Assembly (NCBI RefSeq): GCF_963668385.1
Contig: NZ_OY764327.1
Location: 3,134,501 to 3,198,500 of the forward strand
Length of the DNA stretch: 64,000 nt
Source of the DNA: an uncultured Carboxylicivirga sp.
GTDB taxonomy: Bacteria > Bacteroidota > Bacteroidia > Bacteroidales > Marinilabiliaceae
Direction: 5' to 3'
The position numbers and the translations under genes were made by a program. Each line of letters opens with the position of its first letter. Within the stretch, counting starts at the first letter, position 1. Shown one piece after another: positions 9,621 to 18,621 of this stretch. The notes below the pieces were generated by a model that saw only the letters and a list, made by a program, of their open reading frames with translations, was not told the origin of the DNA and did no database searches.

Positions 9621-9778
9621 TATGTCATATCATCCTGTCATAAAAAAATACTTTTCATACCGTATCGTGTCAATTTTTCCTGAAAATTGGTTAAAAACCG
9701 AATGGCACACCATTTGAAGTTTAGGGCTGTGTGATTAATAATAAATCAAGAATTAAAAAATAAAATAATTATATAGTA

Positions 9779-11689
9779 ATGGGAAAAATTATCGGTATCG
9801 ACTTGGGAACAACCAACTCATGTGTATCTGTAATGGAAGGAAATGAGCCTGTTGTTATCCCTAATAGCGAAGGAAAAAGAACAACGCCATCTATTGTGGC
9901 TTTTATTGAGGGAGGAGAACGCAAAGTAGGTGATCCTGCAAAACGTCAGGCTATCACAAATCCACATAAAACGATTTATTCTATTAAGCGTTTTATGGGT
10001 TCTATGTTTGATGAGATTCCAAACGAAGTAAAACGTGTGCCATACGAAGTAGTTAAAGGCGACAACAATACACCTCGTGTTAAAATCGATGATCGTATGT
10101 ACTCTGCTCAGGAAATTTCAGCAATGGTACTTCAAAAAATGAAGAAAACAGCTGAAGATTATCTTGGACAAGAAGTAACCGAAGCAGTAGTAACTGTACC
10201 TGCTTATTTTAACGATGCTCAGCGTCAGGCTACTAAAGAAGCTGGTGAAATTGCAGGTTTGAAAGTAAGTCGTATTATCAACGAGCCAACAGCTGCTTCT
10301 CTAGCTTACGGTCTTGATAAGATGGATAGAGACATGAAAGTGGCCGTTTTCGATTTAGGTGGTGGTACTTTCGATATCTCAATATTAGAGTTAGGTGATG
10401 GTGTATTCGAAGTAAAATCTACTAACGGTGATACTCACCTAGGAGGTGATGACTTTGATGATGTAATCATTAACTGGTTGGCTGATGAGTTTATGAAAGA
10501 CGAAAACATCGACCTACGTAAAGATCCTATGGCTCTTCAACGTTTGAAAGATGCAGCTGAAAAAGCAAAAATTGAATTATCGTCTTCAACAAGCACCGAA
10601 ATCAACTTACCATATATTATGCCAGTTGATGGTATTCCAAAACACTTGGTGCGTAGCTTGTCACGTGCTCAGTTTGAGCAACTGGCTGATGGTTTGATTC
10701 AACGTACATTGGAACCATGTAAAGCTGCATTGAAAGATGCCGGAATGTCAGCATCAGAAGTAGACGAAGTTATTTTAGTAGGTGGTTCTACTCGTATTCC
10801 AGCTATTCAAGAAGTAGTTGAGAAATTCTTCGGTAAAGCTCCATCAAAAGGTGTAAACCCTGATGAGGTAGTTGCTGTAGGAGCTGCTATTCAAGGTGGT
10901 GTGTTAACTGGTGAAGTTAAAGACGTATTGTTATTAGATGTTACACCTCTATCGTTAGGTATTGAAACAATGGGTGGTGTTATGACTAAGTTGATTGAAG
11001 CAAATACTACAATCCCAACTAAAAAGTCAGAAACATTTACTACAGCTGTTGATAACCAACCATCGGTAGAAATCCACGTATTGCAAGGTGAACGTTCAAT
11101 GGCAAACGATAACAAAACTATCGGACGTTTCCACTTAGATGGAATTCCACCAGCACCACGTGCTACACCACAAATTGAAGTAATTTTTGATATTGATGCT
11201 AACGGTATTTTACACGTTACAGCAAAAGATAAAGCTACTGGTAAAGAGCAAAGTATCCGTATTGAGGCTTCTTCAGGTTTGTCTGATGACGAAATCAAAC
11301 GTATGAAAGACGAAGCTGAAGCAAATGCTGATGCAGATAAGAATGCTAAAGAAAAAATTGATAAACTGAACGGTGCTGATAGTTTGATTTTCCAAACTGA
11401 AAAGCAGTTAAAGGAATTTGGTGACAAATTGCCTGCTGACAAAAAAGCACCTATCGAGGCTGCTTTAGGTAAATTAAAAGAAGCTCACAAAGCTCAGGAT
11501 ATTGCCGCCATCGATGCTGCTACTACTGAATTGAATACTGTATTCCAGGCTGCATCTCAAGAGATGTACAATGCAAGTCAGGCACAAGGTGGCCCAGAAG
11601 CTGGTGCTCAACCTGGACCTGATGCAGGAGCTCAACAAGGTGGTAAAGACGATGAAGTAACCGATGTAGATTTCGAAGAAGTTAAATAA
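9779..11689 (+). CDS. dnaK: Molecular chaperone DnaK (Hsp70)
   Basis: DnaK is the ATP-dependent cytosolic Hsp70 that folds and protects proteins together with DnaJ and GrpE. The 636-residue protein starts [18 protein letters not shown] (phosphate-1 loop) and carries [15 protein letters not shown], the adenosine motif [13 protein letters not shown], the interdomain linker [15 protein letters not shown], a substrate-binding domain, and the terminal [11 protein letters not shown] that binds co-chaperones. The length and all signatures are normal. No dnaJ or grpE lies next to it, which is usual in Bacteroidota. It is flanked by terminators on both sides and is therefore monocistronic. Codon use is strongly biased to a narrow set, as expected for a highly expressed gene. 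Confidence 0.98.
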   Translation: MGKIIGIDLGTTNSCVSVMEGNEPVVIPNSEGKRTTPSIVAFIEGGERKVGDPAKRQAITNPHKTIYSIKRFMGSMFDEIPNEVKRVPYEVVKGDNNTPRVKIDDRMYSAQEISAMVLQKMKKTAEDYLGQEVTEAVVTVPAYFNDAQRQATKEAGEIAGLKVSRIINEPTAASLAYGLDKMDRDMKVAVFDLGGGTFDISILELGDGVFEVKSTNGDTHLGGDDFDDVIINWLADEFMKDENIDLRKDPMALQRLKDAAEKAKIELSSSTSTEINLPYIMPVDGIPKHLVRSLSRAQFEQLADGLIQRTLEPCKAALKDAGMSASEVDEVILVGGSTRIPAIQEVVEKFFGKAPSKGVNPDEVVAVGAAIQGGVLTGEVKDVLLLDVTPLSLGIETMGGVMTKLIEANTTIPTKKSETFTTAVDNQPSVEIHVLQGERSMANDNKTIGRFHLDGIPPAPRATPQIEVIFDIDANGILHVTAKDKATGKEQSIRIEASSGLSDDEIKRMKDEAEANADADKNAKEKIDKLNGADSLIFQTEKQLKEFGDKLPADKKAPIEAALGKLKEAHKAQDIAAIDAATTELNTVFQAASQEMYNASQAQGGPEAGAQPGPDAGAQQGGKDDEVTDVDFEEVK

Positions 11690-11712
11690 TATTTCGTAAA
11701 TATCATCTCAAG

Positions 11713-11742
11713 AAAAAAGTCCTCTGTACAGAGGACTTTTTT
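11713..11742 (+). terminator. Rho-independent terminator after dnaK
   Basis: A perfect palindrome, AAAAAAGTCCTCTG followed by TACAGAGGACTTTTTT (GTCCTCTGTACAGAGGAC core), with eight T. It is symmetrical, so it would terminate in both directions. Confidence 0.9.
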
Positions 11743-11826
11743 TTATATTTTTGAAACTGTTTTTCTCTTGTCAAGTATCAACAAAAAGCATTTGTATCGA
11801 AAATATTCATTCAAAAATAATTCAAC

Positions 11827-12684
11827 ATGAAATTATCATATCGTCTTTTTTCTTTTTTAATAACAACACTTTTAGTCTTAAATATTAATGCACAAACAGA
11901 TGTGTTTGGAAATAAAATTCCGGCTAAGAAAAAAGCGGTAACACCTATTCCGGCAGGTTATAATAAAACAGATGCCAATGGGCTTAAACAAGGTCCCTGG
12001 GAGAAGCGTTATACTGATGGTACAACACTGTATAAAGCAACATTTAAAGATAATAAACCCGTTGGAGAGTATGTTCGTTATTATCCAAATGGAAAGATGA
12101 GCTTGCGTGTAGTCTATGATGAAGCCGGAGTAAACGGTAAGGCTGAAATGTTTAATGATAAAGAGGAATTAACTGCCGAAGGTAATTTTGTTGGAAAAGA
12201 TAAAGAAGGTACTTGGACTTATTATACAGGCAAAAAGCAAATAGCATCAACTCAGGAATATAAAGAAAATAAAGCCCATGGTAATACTATCATCTATTAT
12301 TCAGATGGTCAGATTGCAGAATCATATGTATCGGTTAAAGGATTAAAGAATGGTGCTTGGCTGAAGTTTTTTAGAAGTGGCGCTCCAATGTTAAAAGCAA
12401 CCTATGTTAAAGATCAATTACATGGTAAATATCTTTACTATTTCGAAAATGGCCAGCTCGAAATTGATGCTAATTATAAGAATAACCTTGAAGATGGAAA
12501 TTGGACTTTCTATGAACAAGATGGATCAGTTAAATATTTGTTGAAATATAAAGAAGGAGAAATATTAAATCCAGAAGTGTTAGATGCAAAAAGAGCTGCA
12601 GAACAGGCCGAATTTGAAAAAAATAAAGGGAAATTGAAAGATCCGGAAAAGATGCAAAACGATCCGGAATCATATTATAGATAA
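11827..12684 (+). CDS. Exported MORN-variant repeat protein (YwqK-like)
   Basis: The 285-residue protein has a signal peptide (MKLSYRLFSFLITTLLVLNINAQ) and at least six repeats of about 23 residues of the YwqK/MORN-variant type: G-x-W-x-x-Y-x-x-G or G-x-Y-x-x-Y-x-N-G, for example QGPWEKRYTDGT, VGEYVRYYPNGK, EGTWTYYTGKK, HGKYLYYFENGQ and DGNWTFYEQDGS. The C-terminal tail is charged. The family is often labelled toxin-antitoxin system YwqK antitoxin, but a secreted, repeat-only protein like this is more likely a structural or binding protein. It lies 4 bases upstream of the subtilase gene, so the two are probably co-transcribed. No function can be assigned. Confidence 0.8.
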   Translation: MKLSYRLFSFLITTLLVLNINAQTDVFGNKIPAKKKAVTPIPAGYNKTDANGLKQGPWEKRYTDGTTLYKATFKDNKPVGEYVRYYPNGKMSLRVVYDEAGVNGKAEMFNDKEELTAEGNFVGKDKEGTWTYYTGKKQIASTQEYKENKAHGNTIIYYSDGQIAESYVSVKGLKNGAWLKFFRSGAPMLKATYVKDQLHGKYLYYFENGQLEIDANYKNNLEDGNWTFYEQDGSVKYLLKYKEGEILNPEVLDAKRAAEQAEFEKNKGKLKDPEKMQNDPESYYR

Positions 12685-12688
12685 TTTA

Positions 12689-14311
12689 ATGGGAAGGTTA
12701 TTCACGATTATATTTTTGCTATTCTTTTTTGCTGGGCTCTACGGGCAAAGCAAAGGATATTTTGTGCAATTCACCGATAAAAATAATTCTACTTATCGAA
12801 TTGATCGACCTGAAGAGTTTTTAAGTCAGCGTGCTATTGATCGACGAGCAAAGCAAAATATTGAGATAACAGAAGAAGATCTTCCTGTTTCAAAAACATA
12901 TATTTCGAATCTTCAAAATTTAGGTATCGATGTTCGTTTTACCACTAAATGGTTAAATGGAGCTATTGTTTTTTCTGATGACGATGAACTAATGAATGGC
13001 CTTACCAATCTGGATTATATATCCTATGTTGAAATGACAACTAATACCTACAACCATGTAAGCTCAATAGTTAAGTTTAAAGAGGGCTATGGCATGATGA
13101 AATCTCAAAATTCGGAAGTATATGGCAAGGCGTGGGAGCAAATTGGTACGGTTAATGGACAGCAGCTGCACGAAAGAGGCTACCGCGGGGAAGGAATACA
13201 CATTGCTGTTATTGATGCCGGTTTTGATTCTGCAGATCGAATGCCAACTTTAGACCACTTGTGGCAGAACGAACAAATACTGGGTTATAAGGATTTTGTA
13301 GATCCAAATTCAAATATTTTTACTACCGATTCCCATGGAATGAAGGTGCTATCAATCATGGGGGGAAAGATTGATAACACATATATAGGTACTGCTCCTG
13401 GAGCTTCGTATTGGCTATTGCGTACCGAAGATGCTGCCAGTGAAACCCCTGTTGAACCGGATTACTGGGTTTGTGCAGCCGAATTTGCAGATAGCGTTGG
13501 TGTTGATGTTATTAATAGTTCTTTAGGTTATTATGAATTTGATCCTCCTTTTACATCTTATACCTACGCAAATTTGGATGGAACATCACGAGCTTCAAAA
13601 GCGGCAGAGATTGCAGCTTCAAAAGGAATGATTGTAGTAGTTAGTGCCGGTAATGAAGGAGGAGACGATTGGCATTATATAGGTGTGCCAGCCGATGCTA
13701 ACAATATTCTGTCGGTTGCAGCAATGCAGACAGATAGCACGCGAGCTTACTTCTCTTCATATGGGCCAAGTTATGATCAAAGAGTGAAGCCTGAAATAGC
13801 TGCATTAGGATATCCTGCCGCAGTTCAGAGTTTAGGAGGAGGTATCGAGTTTGGTGCCGGAACATCATATTCATCACCGGTAATTGCTGGTTTAGTGGCA
13901 TGCCTATGGCAGGCTTTTCCAAGCTTTACAGCATCTAAAATCGTAGATTTGATAATAACGAATGCAGATAATTATGCAAATCCGGATGATTCGTTTGGAT
14001 ATGGAATACCCGATTTTAATGCATCGTTTATAACGAAAGTAACAACCATTCCCAAAGATGTTATTAACTGGTCGCTTAGTCCTAATCCGTTTACAAATTA
14101 TTTGCTGATTAAACCCGATTTTGCTGATGCTCGCATAAATATTGTTACTATTTCTTTATACAATTTAGCGGGGAACTGCATCTTTTCAGAGAAAAGTAAT
14201 GTGTCGGAAATGATTAAGCTAGAAGGTTTTTATTCTATCCCCAAAGGATTGTATATCTTAACCATTGATTCTGATTTTGGAAAACAATATTATAAAGTAT
14301 TGAAAAATTAG
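12689..14311 (+). CDS. Secreted S8 family (subtilisin-like) serine protease with T9SS sorting domain
   Basis: The 540-residue protein has a signal peptide (FTIIFLLFFFAGLYGQ), a propeptide-like segment at about 25-120, and a subtilase domain with an intact triad: D176 (AVIDAGFDS), H216 (DSHGMKVLSIMGG) and S393 (GTSYSSPVIAGLVA); N322 in SAGNEGG is the likely oxyanion residue. Residues about 465-540 (LSPNPFTNYLLIKP...YILTIDSDFGKQYYKVLK) match the type A C-terminal domain that directs export through the type IX secretion system. It should therefore be surface-attached or released. Neighbours xseA and the YwqK-like gene are 4 bases away on each side, which suggests one transcript for unrelated functions. 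Confidence 0.9.
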   Translation: MGRLFTIIFLLFFFAGLYGQSKGYFVQFTDKNNSTYRIDRPEEFLSQRAIDRRAKQNIEITEEDLPVSKTYISNLQNLGIDVRFTTKWLNGAIVFSDDDELMNGLTNLDYISYVEMTTNTYNHVSSIVKFKEGYGMMKSQNSEVYGKAWEQIGTVNGQQLHERGYRGEGIHIAVIDAGFDSADRMPTLDHLWQNEQILGYKDFVDPNSNIFTTDSHGMKVLSIMGGKIDNTYIGTAPGASYWLLRTEDAASETPVEPDYWVCAAEFADSVGVDVINSSLGYYEFDPPFTSYTYANLDGTSRASKAAEIAASKGMIVVVSAGNEGGDDWHYIGVPADANNILSVAAMQTDSTRAYFSSYGPSYDQRVKPEIAALGYPAAVQSLGGGIEFGAGTSYSSPVIAGLVACLWQAFPSFTASKIVDLIITNADNYANPDDSFGYGIPDFNASFITKVTTIPKDVINWSLSPNPFTNYLLIKPDFADARINIVTISLYNLAGNCIFSEKSNVSEMIKLEGFYSIPKGLYILTIDSDFGKQYYKVLKN

Positions 14312-14315
14312 CTTT

Positions 14316-15692
14316 ATGCCCGATTCTATTTCTCTATCCGATTTAAATAAACGAATAAAAGAAGTTATCAACGTTTCATTACCAGAGACCATCTGGGTGG
14401 TTGCCGAAATAAGTGAAATAAGAACGGTAAGAAGTGGGCACTGTTATCTAGAGCTAATTGAGAAAGATGAGGAAAGTGGTACTGTAACAGCTAGGGCAAG
14501 AGCAACCATATGGGCATTTACCTATCGAATGTTAAAACCCTATTTCGAAACTACTACAAAACAAGAACTAACAAATGGATTAAAAGTATTAGTTAGGGTA
14601 AGTGTAGAGTTTCAGGAGATTTATGGTTTTAGTCTGAATGTAAAAGATATTGATCCATCCTACACTCTGGGTGATATTGCCCGTAAAAGGCTTGAAGTAA
14701 TACGCCAATTGGAAGATGAAGGTGTGATGGACATGAATAAAGAAGCTTCATTAGCCTTGGTTCCTCAAAAGTTGGCCGTTATTTCTTCACCAACTGCAGC
14801 CGGATATGAGGATTTTATCAACCAATTGGAAAATAACCCCTGGGGATATAAAATATACCACAAACTATTTCAGGCTACGATGCAGGGCAATGATGCAGAA
14901 CAATCGATTGTTCAGGCTCTGGAAAGAATTTATGAATACGAAGATTTTTTTGATGCCGTTATAATAATTAGAGGAGGAGGATCAACGGCCGATTTAATGT
15001 GTTTCGATGGATATTGGCTTGCAGTTAATATAGCACAGTTTCCACTGCCTGTTTTAACAGGAATAGGTCACGAAAGAGATGAGTCGGTGGCTGATTTAGT
15101 TGCTTATACTCGATTAAAAACTCCGACAGCAGTTGCTGAATTTATCATTGATCGAATAGGTGATTTTGATGCAGAATTAAATGGGCTGAAGGAACAGTTC
15201 ACTGATGAAATAATCAATCGAATACGGCATCAGAAACATCGTTTAGATATAGCTGTAAGTACATTAAAACCTGTGGTAAGTAAGGTGATAATGAAAAATA
15301 GAAGGCGTCCGCAAGAAGCTGTACAACGATTAAGTTTTGTAATTCGATCTTACTTCGATAATCAGCAATTGTATTTTAGTCATGTAAAAGAATCAACCTT
15401 TTATTTGGTGAAAAAACAATTGGCAGCAGGTATGAAACAATGTCAGTTTAATCAAACACAGCTACGAATGGAAGTTGTTTCGTACCTCAAAAATAAGAAT
15501 CAGAAACTCTTATTAGTTGAAAAAACAGTTAAACTGTCGGATCCTGCAAATGTGTTGGATAGAGGTTATTCTATAACTTATCAACAAGGGAAGCCTATTA
15601 AATCAGCTCAGAATTTAAAAGAGGGAGATACCCTTGAAACAATACTTCAGAAAGGCACTATTATCAGTAAAATCGAAAAAATATTAAAGTAA
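14316..15692 (+). CDS. xseA: Exodeoxyribonuclease VII large subunit
   Basis: XseA is the catalytic subunit of exonuclease VII, which degrades single-stranded DNA from both ends. The 458-residue protein has an N-terminal OB-fold tRNA_anti-like domain (SLSDLNKRIKEVINVSLPETIWVVAEIS), the conserved core with AVISSPTAAGYEDFINQL, IIIRGGGSTADLMCFD and TGIGHERDESVADLVAYTRLKTPTA, and a long coiled-coil region before a C-terminal DRGYSITYQQGKPI segment. All usual catalytic-core motifs are present. It starts 4 bases after the subtilase stop. Its small partner xseB does not follow directly: a sensor-kinase gene lies between them. Confidence 0.95.
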   Translation: MPDSISLSDLNKRIKEVINVSLPETIWVVAEISEIRTVRSGHCYLELIEKDEESGTVTARARATIWAFTYRMLKPYFETTTKQELTNGLKVLVRVSVEFQEIYGFSLNVKDIDPSYTLGDIARKRLEVIRQLEDEGVMDMNKEASLALVPQKLAVISSPTAAGYEDFINQLENNPWGYKIYHKLFQATMQGNDAEQSIVQALERIYEYEDFFDAVIIIRGGGSTADLMCFDGYWLAVNIAQFPLPVLTGIGHERDESVADLVAYTRLKTPTAVAEFIIDRIGDFDAELNGLKEQFTDEIINRIRHQKHRLDIAVSTLKPVVSKVIMKNRRRPQEAVQRLSFVIRSYFDNQQLYFSHVKESTFYLVKKQLAAGMKQCQFNQTQLRMEVVSYLKNKNQKLLLVEKTVKLSDPANVLDRGYSITYQQGKPIKSAQNLKEGDTLETILQKGTIISKIEKILK

Positions 15693-15760
15693 ACAGTTTG
15701 AATGTTAAAGGCATTTTTTAAATTTATAACGTTTATTAACAGGGGAGAAGTTATAAATTA

Positions 15761-17998
15761 ATGTTTACAAATCAATTGCGATGTCTGATTATCAGCTTGA
15801 TAGTCTTGCTGAATTCGGGAGTGTATGCACAACAAAGGAAAGAATCGGAACTTATAGATTCAATTGAAAGAAGTTATGATTCGAAGGAGTATCGTACCTC
15901 TTTAAGTAAATTGGATGATAGTGATCACGTTTTGAAAGTTTGCTCATCGATATTAAAAAGTGTCAATTCCAATCAGGATAGGTTTTCATTATATCTCGAA
16001 ACCGGTATTCGGCTATATGATATAAACGATCAGCAAAATGCTGAAGATTATCTGAACAAAGCTAAATCTTACACAATTTATATCAAGTCTGATGAACAGT
16101 TAAGTCGCTTATATAACTATATTGGATGGTTGGCATCTGATAATAAGTCATATACCGAGGCTATAGGTTATTTTAAAATAGCCTCGCAGCATTATAGCAA
16201 AGCTGACTTATATGTTGAACAAGGGAATGCATATAATAGTATAGGAGCCATGTATTGGTATCAACGGAATTATGCCCTGGCTTTAAATTATTTTAATCAG
16301 GTATATGAATTAGGCAGAAAAAACGACGATATTGAGTTGATTTTAAAGGGGCTCACTAATAAGGGAGTTGTGTTGAATCAGCTTGCACAATATAACGAAG
16401 CTTTGGATTGCTTTGAAAAGGCTTTAGAATTGAATCAGATTGTTGGAGACGAAATTGGTCGAGCTAGTATATTTAATAATTTGGGAAATATTCATTATGG
16501 ATTAAATCAGTATTCATCAGCTATAAGGTATTATAACAGTGCTATGGAGTTATATACAAAACTTGATAATCTATCGGGAATTAGTAGTTGTTATAATAAT
16601 TTGGGTGAGGTTTACCTAAAGCAGGGTAATGTATCCGAAGCATTAAAGAGTTATAAAACTTCGCTAAATTATATTGATGAAGATAAAGATAGTTCAGCAA
16701 TTGCTGTAGCATATGTAAATATAGGAAGAGCACATCAAAGCAATAAGTCATATGCCGAAGCAATTTCTTATTTCGAAAGAGCACTTAAAATTATGATGAC
16801 TCATGAAGATGTTTCTTTGGAGGCAGAAGCTTATCTTCATTTGGCACAGACAGGAATAGCGTCAGATAACTTGGCACAGGCACAAAAATATCTTACTAAT
16901 GCGATTTCTATTGCACAAAAAATTGGAGAGAAAACCATTCTAGCGGAGTGTTATAAATCATTTAGTAAACTTGCAGAAAAGGAAAGTAATTACAAGAAAG
17001 CTTTAATTTATCAAAGACTCTACTCTGTAGTTAATGATTCTATTACCGATGAGCAGGCCTTGATAAATTCAGCCCGGATGGAGGCCGTTTATAATTTGCT
17101 TCAAAAGGAAGAAACAATATCGAAGCTGGAGAAAGATAATATCTCTAAGGATGAGGATTTGGAACGAATGAAAGAAACCCGAACTCTTTATCTAATTATA
17201 AGTGTTGCGTTGTTTGGGTGTATAATTTTCATGATTTTATTGTTCAGATTAAAACGTAGAACATCAAGCCAGCTTGAGCAAAAAAATGTAGAATTAGCAC
17301 AACTAAATGCAACAAAGGATAAGTTCTTTTCCATTATAGCTCATGATTTAAAAAGTCCTTTTAGTTCGTTGTTAGGTTTTGCCGAAATGCTTTGTCTTCA
17401 TGCCGAAAGTAAAAATACAAAGGAAGTAATAGAGTATTCACAAGTTATTCATAATTCTACTAAACGATTATTAGGATTAGTTGAAAACTTATTGCAGTGG
17501 TCGAGAACACAGCTTGGTACTACCGAGTATAAGCCAATGCAACTAGATGTGTCGATTCATACTAACAACATTGTATCTTTATTACGCTTGAATGCCGAAG
17601 AAAAAGACATTCTTATCAGTCCTAAGGTTGAAAAAGATTTGGTAGCCTGGGCTGATTTAAACCTTTTTAGTACTGTGTTGCGTAATTTAATTAGCAATGC
17701 GATTAAATTTTCGAGGATTGGAAGTGTAATATATGTTATTGCAAAAAAAGTAGATGACATTATTCAGGTTTCGGTGGTGGATTCTGGAGTTGGAATACGA
17801 CACGAAGATCTTCAAAAATTATTTCAGGTCGATACTGCTTTTACCACTAAAGGAACATTTAATGAAAAAGGAACAGGTATTGGTTTGGTTTTGTGTAAGG
17901 AATTTGTGGAGATAAATAAAGGACAAATAAGTGTAGAGAGTGAATTGGAAAAAGGTAGTACTTTTACATTTACATTACCAACTACTAAAGATGAATAA
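15761..17998 (+). CDS. TPR-repeat membrane sensor histidine kinase
   Basis: The 745-residue protein has a signal peptide (LIISLIVLLNSGVYAQ), about eight tetratricopeptide repeats at about 80-430 that would lie in the periplasm, a coiled coil, one membrane helix at about 477-497 (LYLIISVALFGCIIFMILLF), a HisKA domain with H528 (FSIIAHDLKSPFSSLLGFAE) and a HATPase_c domain with N box (NLISNAIKFSRIG), G1 (DSGVGIRHEDL) and G2 (GTGIGLVLCKEF). No receiver domain and no adjacent regulator are present, so it is an orphan kinase. It is inserted between xseA and xseB with gaps of 68 and 9 bases. The stimulus is unknown; periplasmic TPR kinases of this layout are common in Bacteroidota. Confidence 0.9.
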   Translation: MFTNQLRCLIISLIVLLNSGVYAQQRKESELIDSIERSYDSKEYRTSLSKLDDSDHVLKVCSSILKSVNSNQDRFSLYLETGIRLYDINDQQNAEDYLNKAKSYTIYIKSDEQLSRLYNYIGWLASDNKSYTEAIGYFKIASQHYSKADLYVEQGNAYNSIGAMYWYQRNYALALNYFNQVYELGRKNDDIELILKGLTNKGVVLNQLAQYNEALDCFEKALELNQIVGDEIGRASIFNNLGNIHYGLNQYSSAIRYYNSAMELYTKLDNLSGISSCYNNLGEVYLKQGNVSEALKSYKTSLNYIDEDKDSSAIAVAYVNIGRAHQSNKSYAEAISYFERALKIMMTHEDVSLEAEAYLHLAQTGIASDNLAQAQKYLTNAISIAQKIGEKTILAECYKSFSKLAEKESNYKKALIYQRLYSVVNDSITDEQALINSARMEAVYNLLQKEETISKLEKDNISKDEDLERMKETRTLYLIISVALFGCIIFMILLFRLKRRTSSQLEQKNVELAQLNATKDKFFSIIAHDLKSPFSSLLGFAEMLCLHAESKNTKEVIEYSQVIHNSTKRLLGLVENLLQWSRTQLGTTEYKPMQLDVSIHTNNIVSLLRLNAEEKDILISPKVEKDLVAWADLNLFSTVLRNLISNAIKFSRIGSVIYVIAKKVDDIIQVSVVDSGVGIRHEDLQKLFQVDTAFTTKGTFNEKGTGIGLVLCKEFVEINKGQISVESELEKGSTFTFTLPTTKDE

Positions 17999-18007
17999 AA
18001 TACGATT

Positions 18008-18208
18008 ATGACTAAGAAGAAATTGAGCTATTCAGAAGCAATGGGTGAGATTGAGGAGATTCTTCAACAAATTGAAAATGAAGAGTTAGATGTGGATGAT
18101 TTATCAGATAAAGTGAAGCGTGTAAGTGCTTTAATAAAAACCTGTAAAGATAAACTTCATAAAACAGAAGAAGAGGTAGAAACAATTCTTAAAGAAATGG
18201 ATGAATAA
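18008..18208 (+). CDS. xseB: Exodeoxyribonuclease VII small subunit
   Basis: XseB binds the coiled-coil arm of XseA and is needed for exonuclease VII activity. The 66-residue protein has the family signature: LSYSEAMGEIEEILQQIENEELDVDDLSDKVKRVSALIKTCKDKL, a two-helix coiled coil with the E-x-x-L-D-x-L spacing. The length is normal. It begins 9 bases after the histidine-kinase stop and ends at a strong terminator, so the xseA-kinase-xseB block is likely one transcript. Confidence 0.92.
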   Translation: MTKKKLSYSEAMGEIEEILQQIENEELDVDDLSDKVKRVSALIKTCKDKLHKTEEEVETILKEMDE

Positions 18209-18232
18209 AAGAGGCGTGATTAGCCTCTTTTG
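18207..18232 (+). terminator. Rho-independent terminator after xseB
   Basis: AAAAGAGGC and GCCTCTTTT form a 9-bp stem with a 7-base loop, overlapping the xseB stop codon. Confidence 0.85.
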
Positions 18233-18621
18233 TTATTTTATAAAGAATGAGAAACAAACAGAATCTTTGTTTTCCTAGGGTGTAATACCTCACGTTAAAA
18301 TTCGCATGCAATGAATTTCTTCAATTATTGAGCTGAAATATACAGTGTTTGTATACTTGAGTTGATGTTTTATTTGTTGGTTGCCTCAGGTTGCAGTAGT
18401 CTTGATACACTAATCAACAAGTTTTATTATTCCAACAATTAGTGATTACACACATTTTTCTATACCTGCCTATTTTGTTAACAATGAGTGTTAAATATTG
18501 TCAATATTAGCTACTTGACTACTTGAATAAGGCATTTTTTACTAAGTTTGAGTACTTACCAAATAAGAGCTTCAGCTCTCCGATGAAAATAATCTAGCAA
18601 TAGGTTTTATTTGCAATAACT
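18233..18621 (+). promoter_or_regulatory. Leader region of the GH95-GH2 locus with a possible promoter
   Basis: No gene is visible here. TAAGTTTG at 18543-18550 fits the Bacteroidota -7 element TAnnTTTG, with TTG at 18523-18525 as a weak upstream element (spacing 17, slightly short). A small hairpin AGAGC-TTCA-GCTCT at 18566-18579 would lie in the leader. The rest is AT-rich with no recognised site. Confidence 0.35.

Noticed and set aside
9621-9778. Search for a CIRCE element upstream of dnaK
   Set aside because: No TTAGCACTC/GAGTGCTAA inverted repeat is present; only the efflux-cluster terminator and AT-rich sequence are seen.
10891-11442. A 183-codon minus-strand frame inside dnaK
   Set aside because: It is the reverse shadow of a strongly codon-biased gene, with no start signal and no family resemblance.
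11827-12684. Reading the YwqK-like protein as a true antitoxin
   Set aside because: It has a signal peptide and only MORN-type repeats, and no toxin gene is adjacent; the family label is not evidence of TA function.
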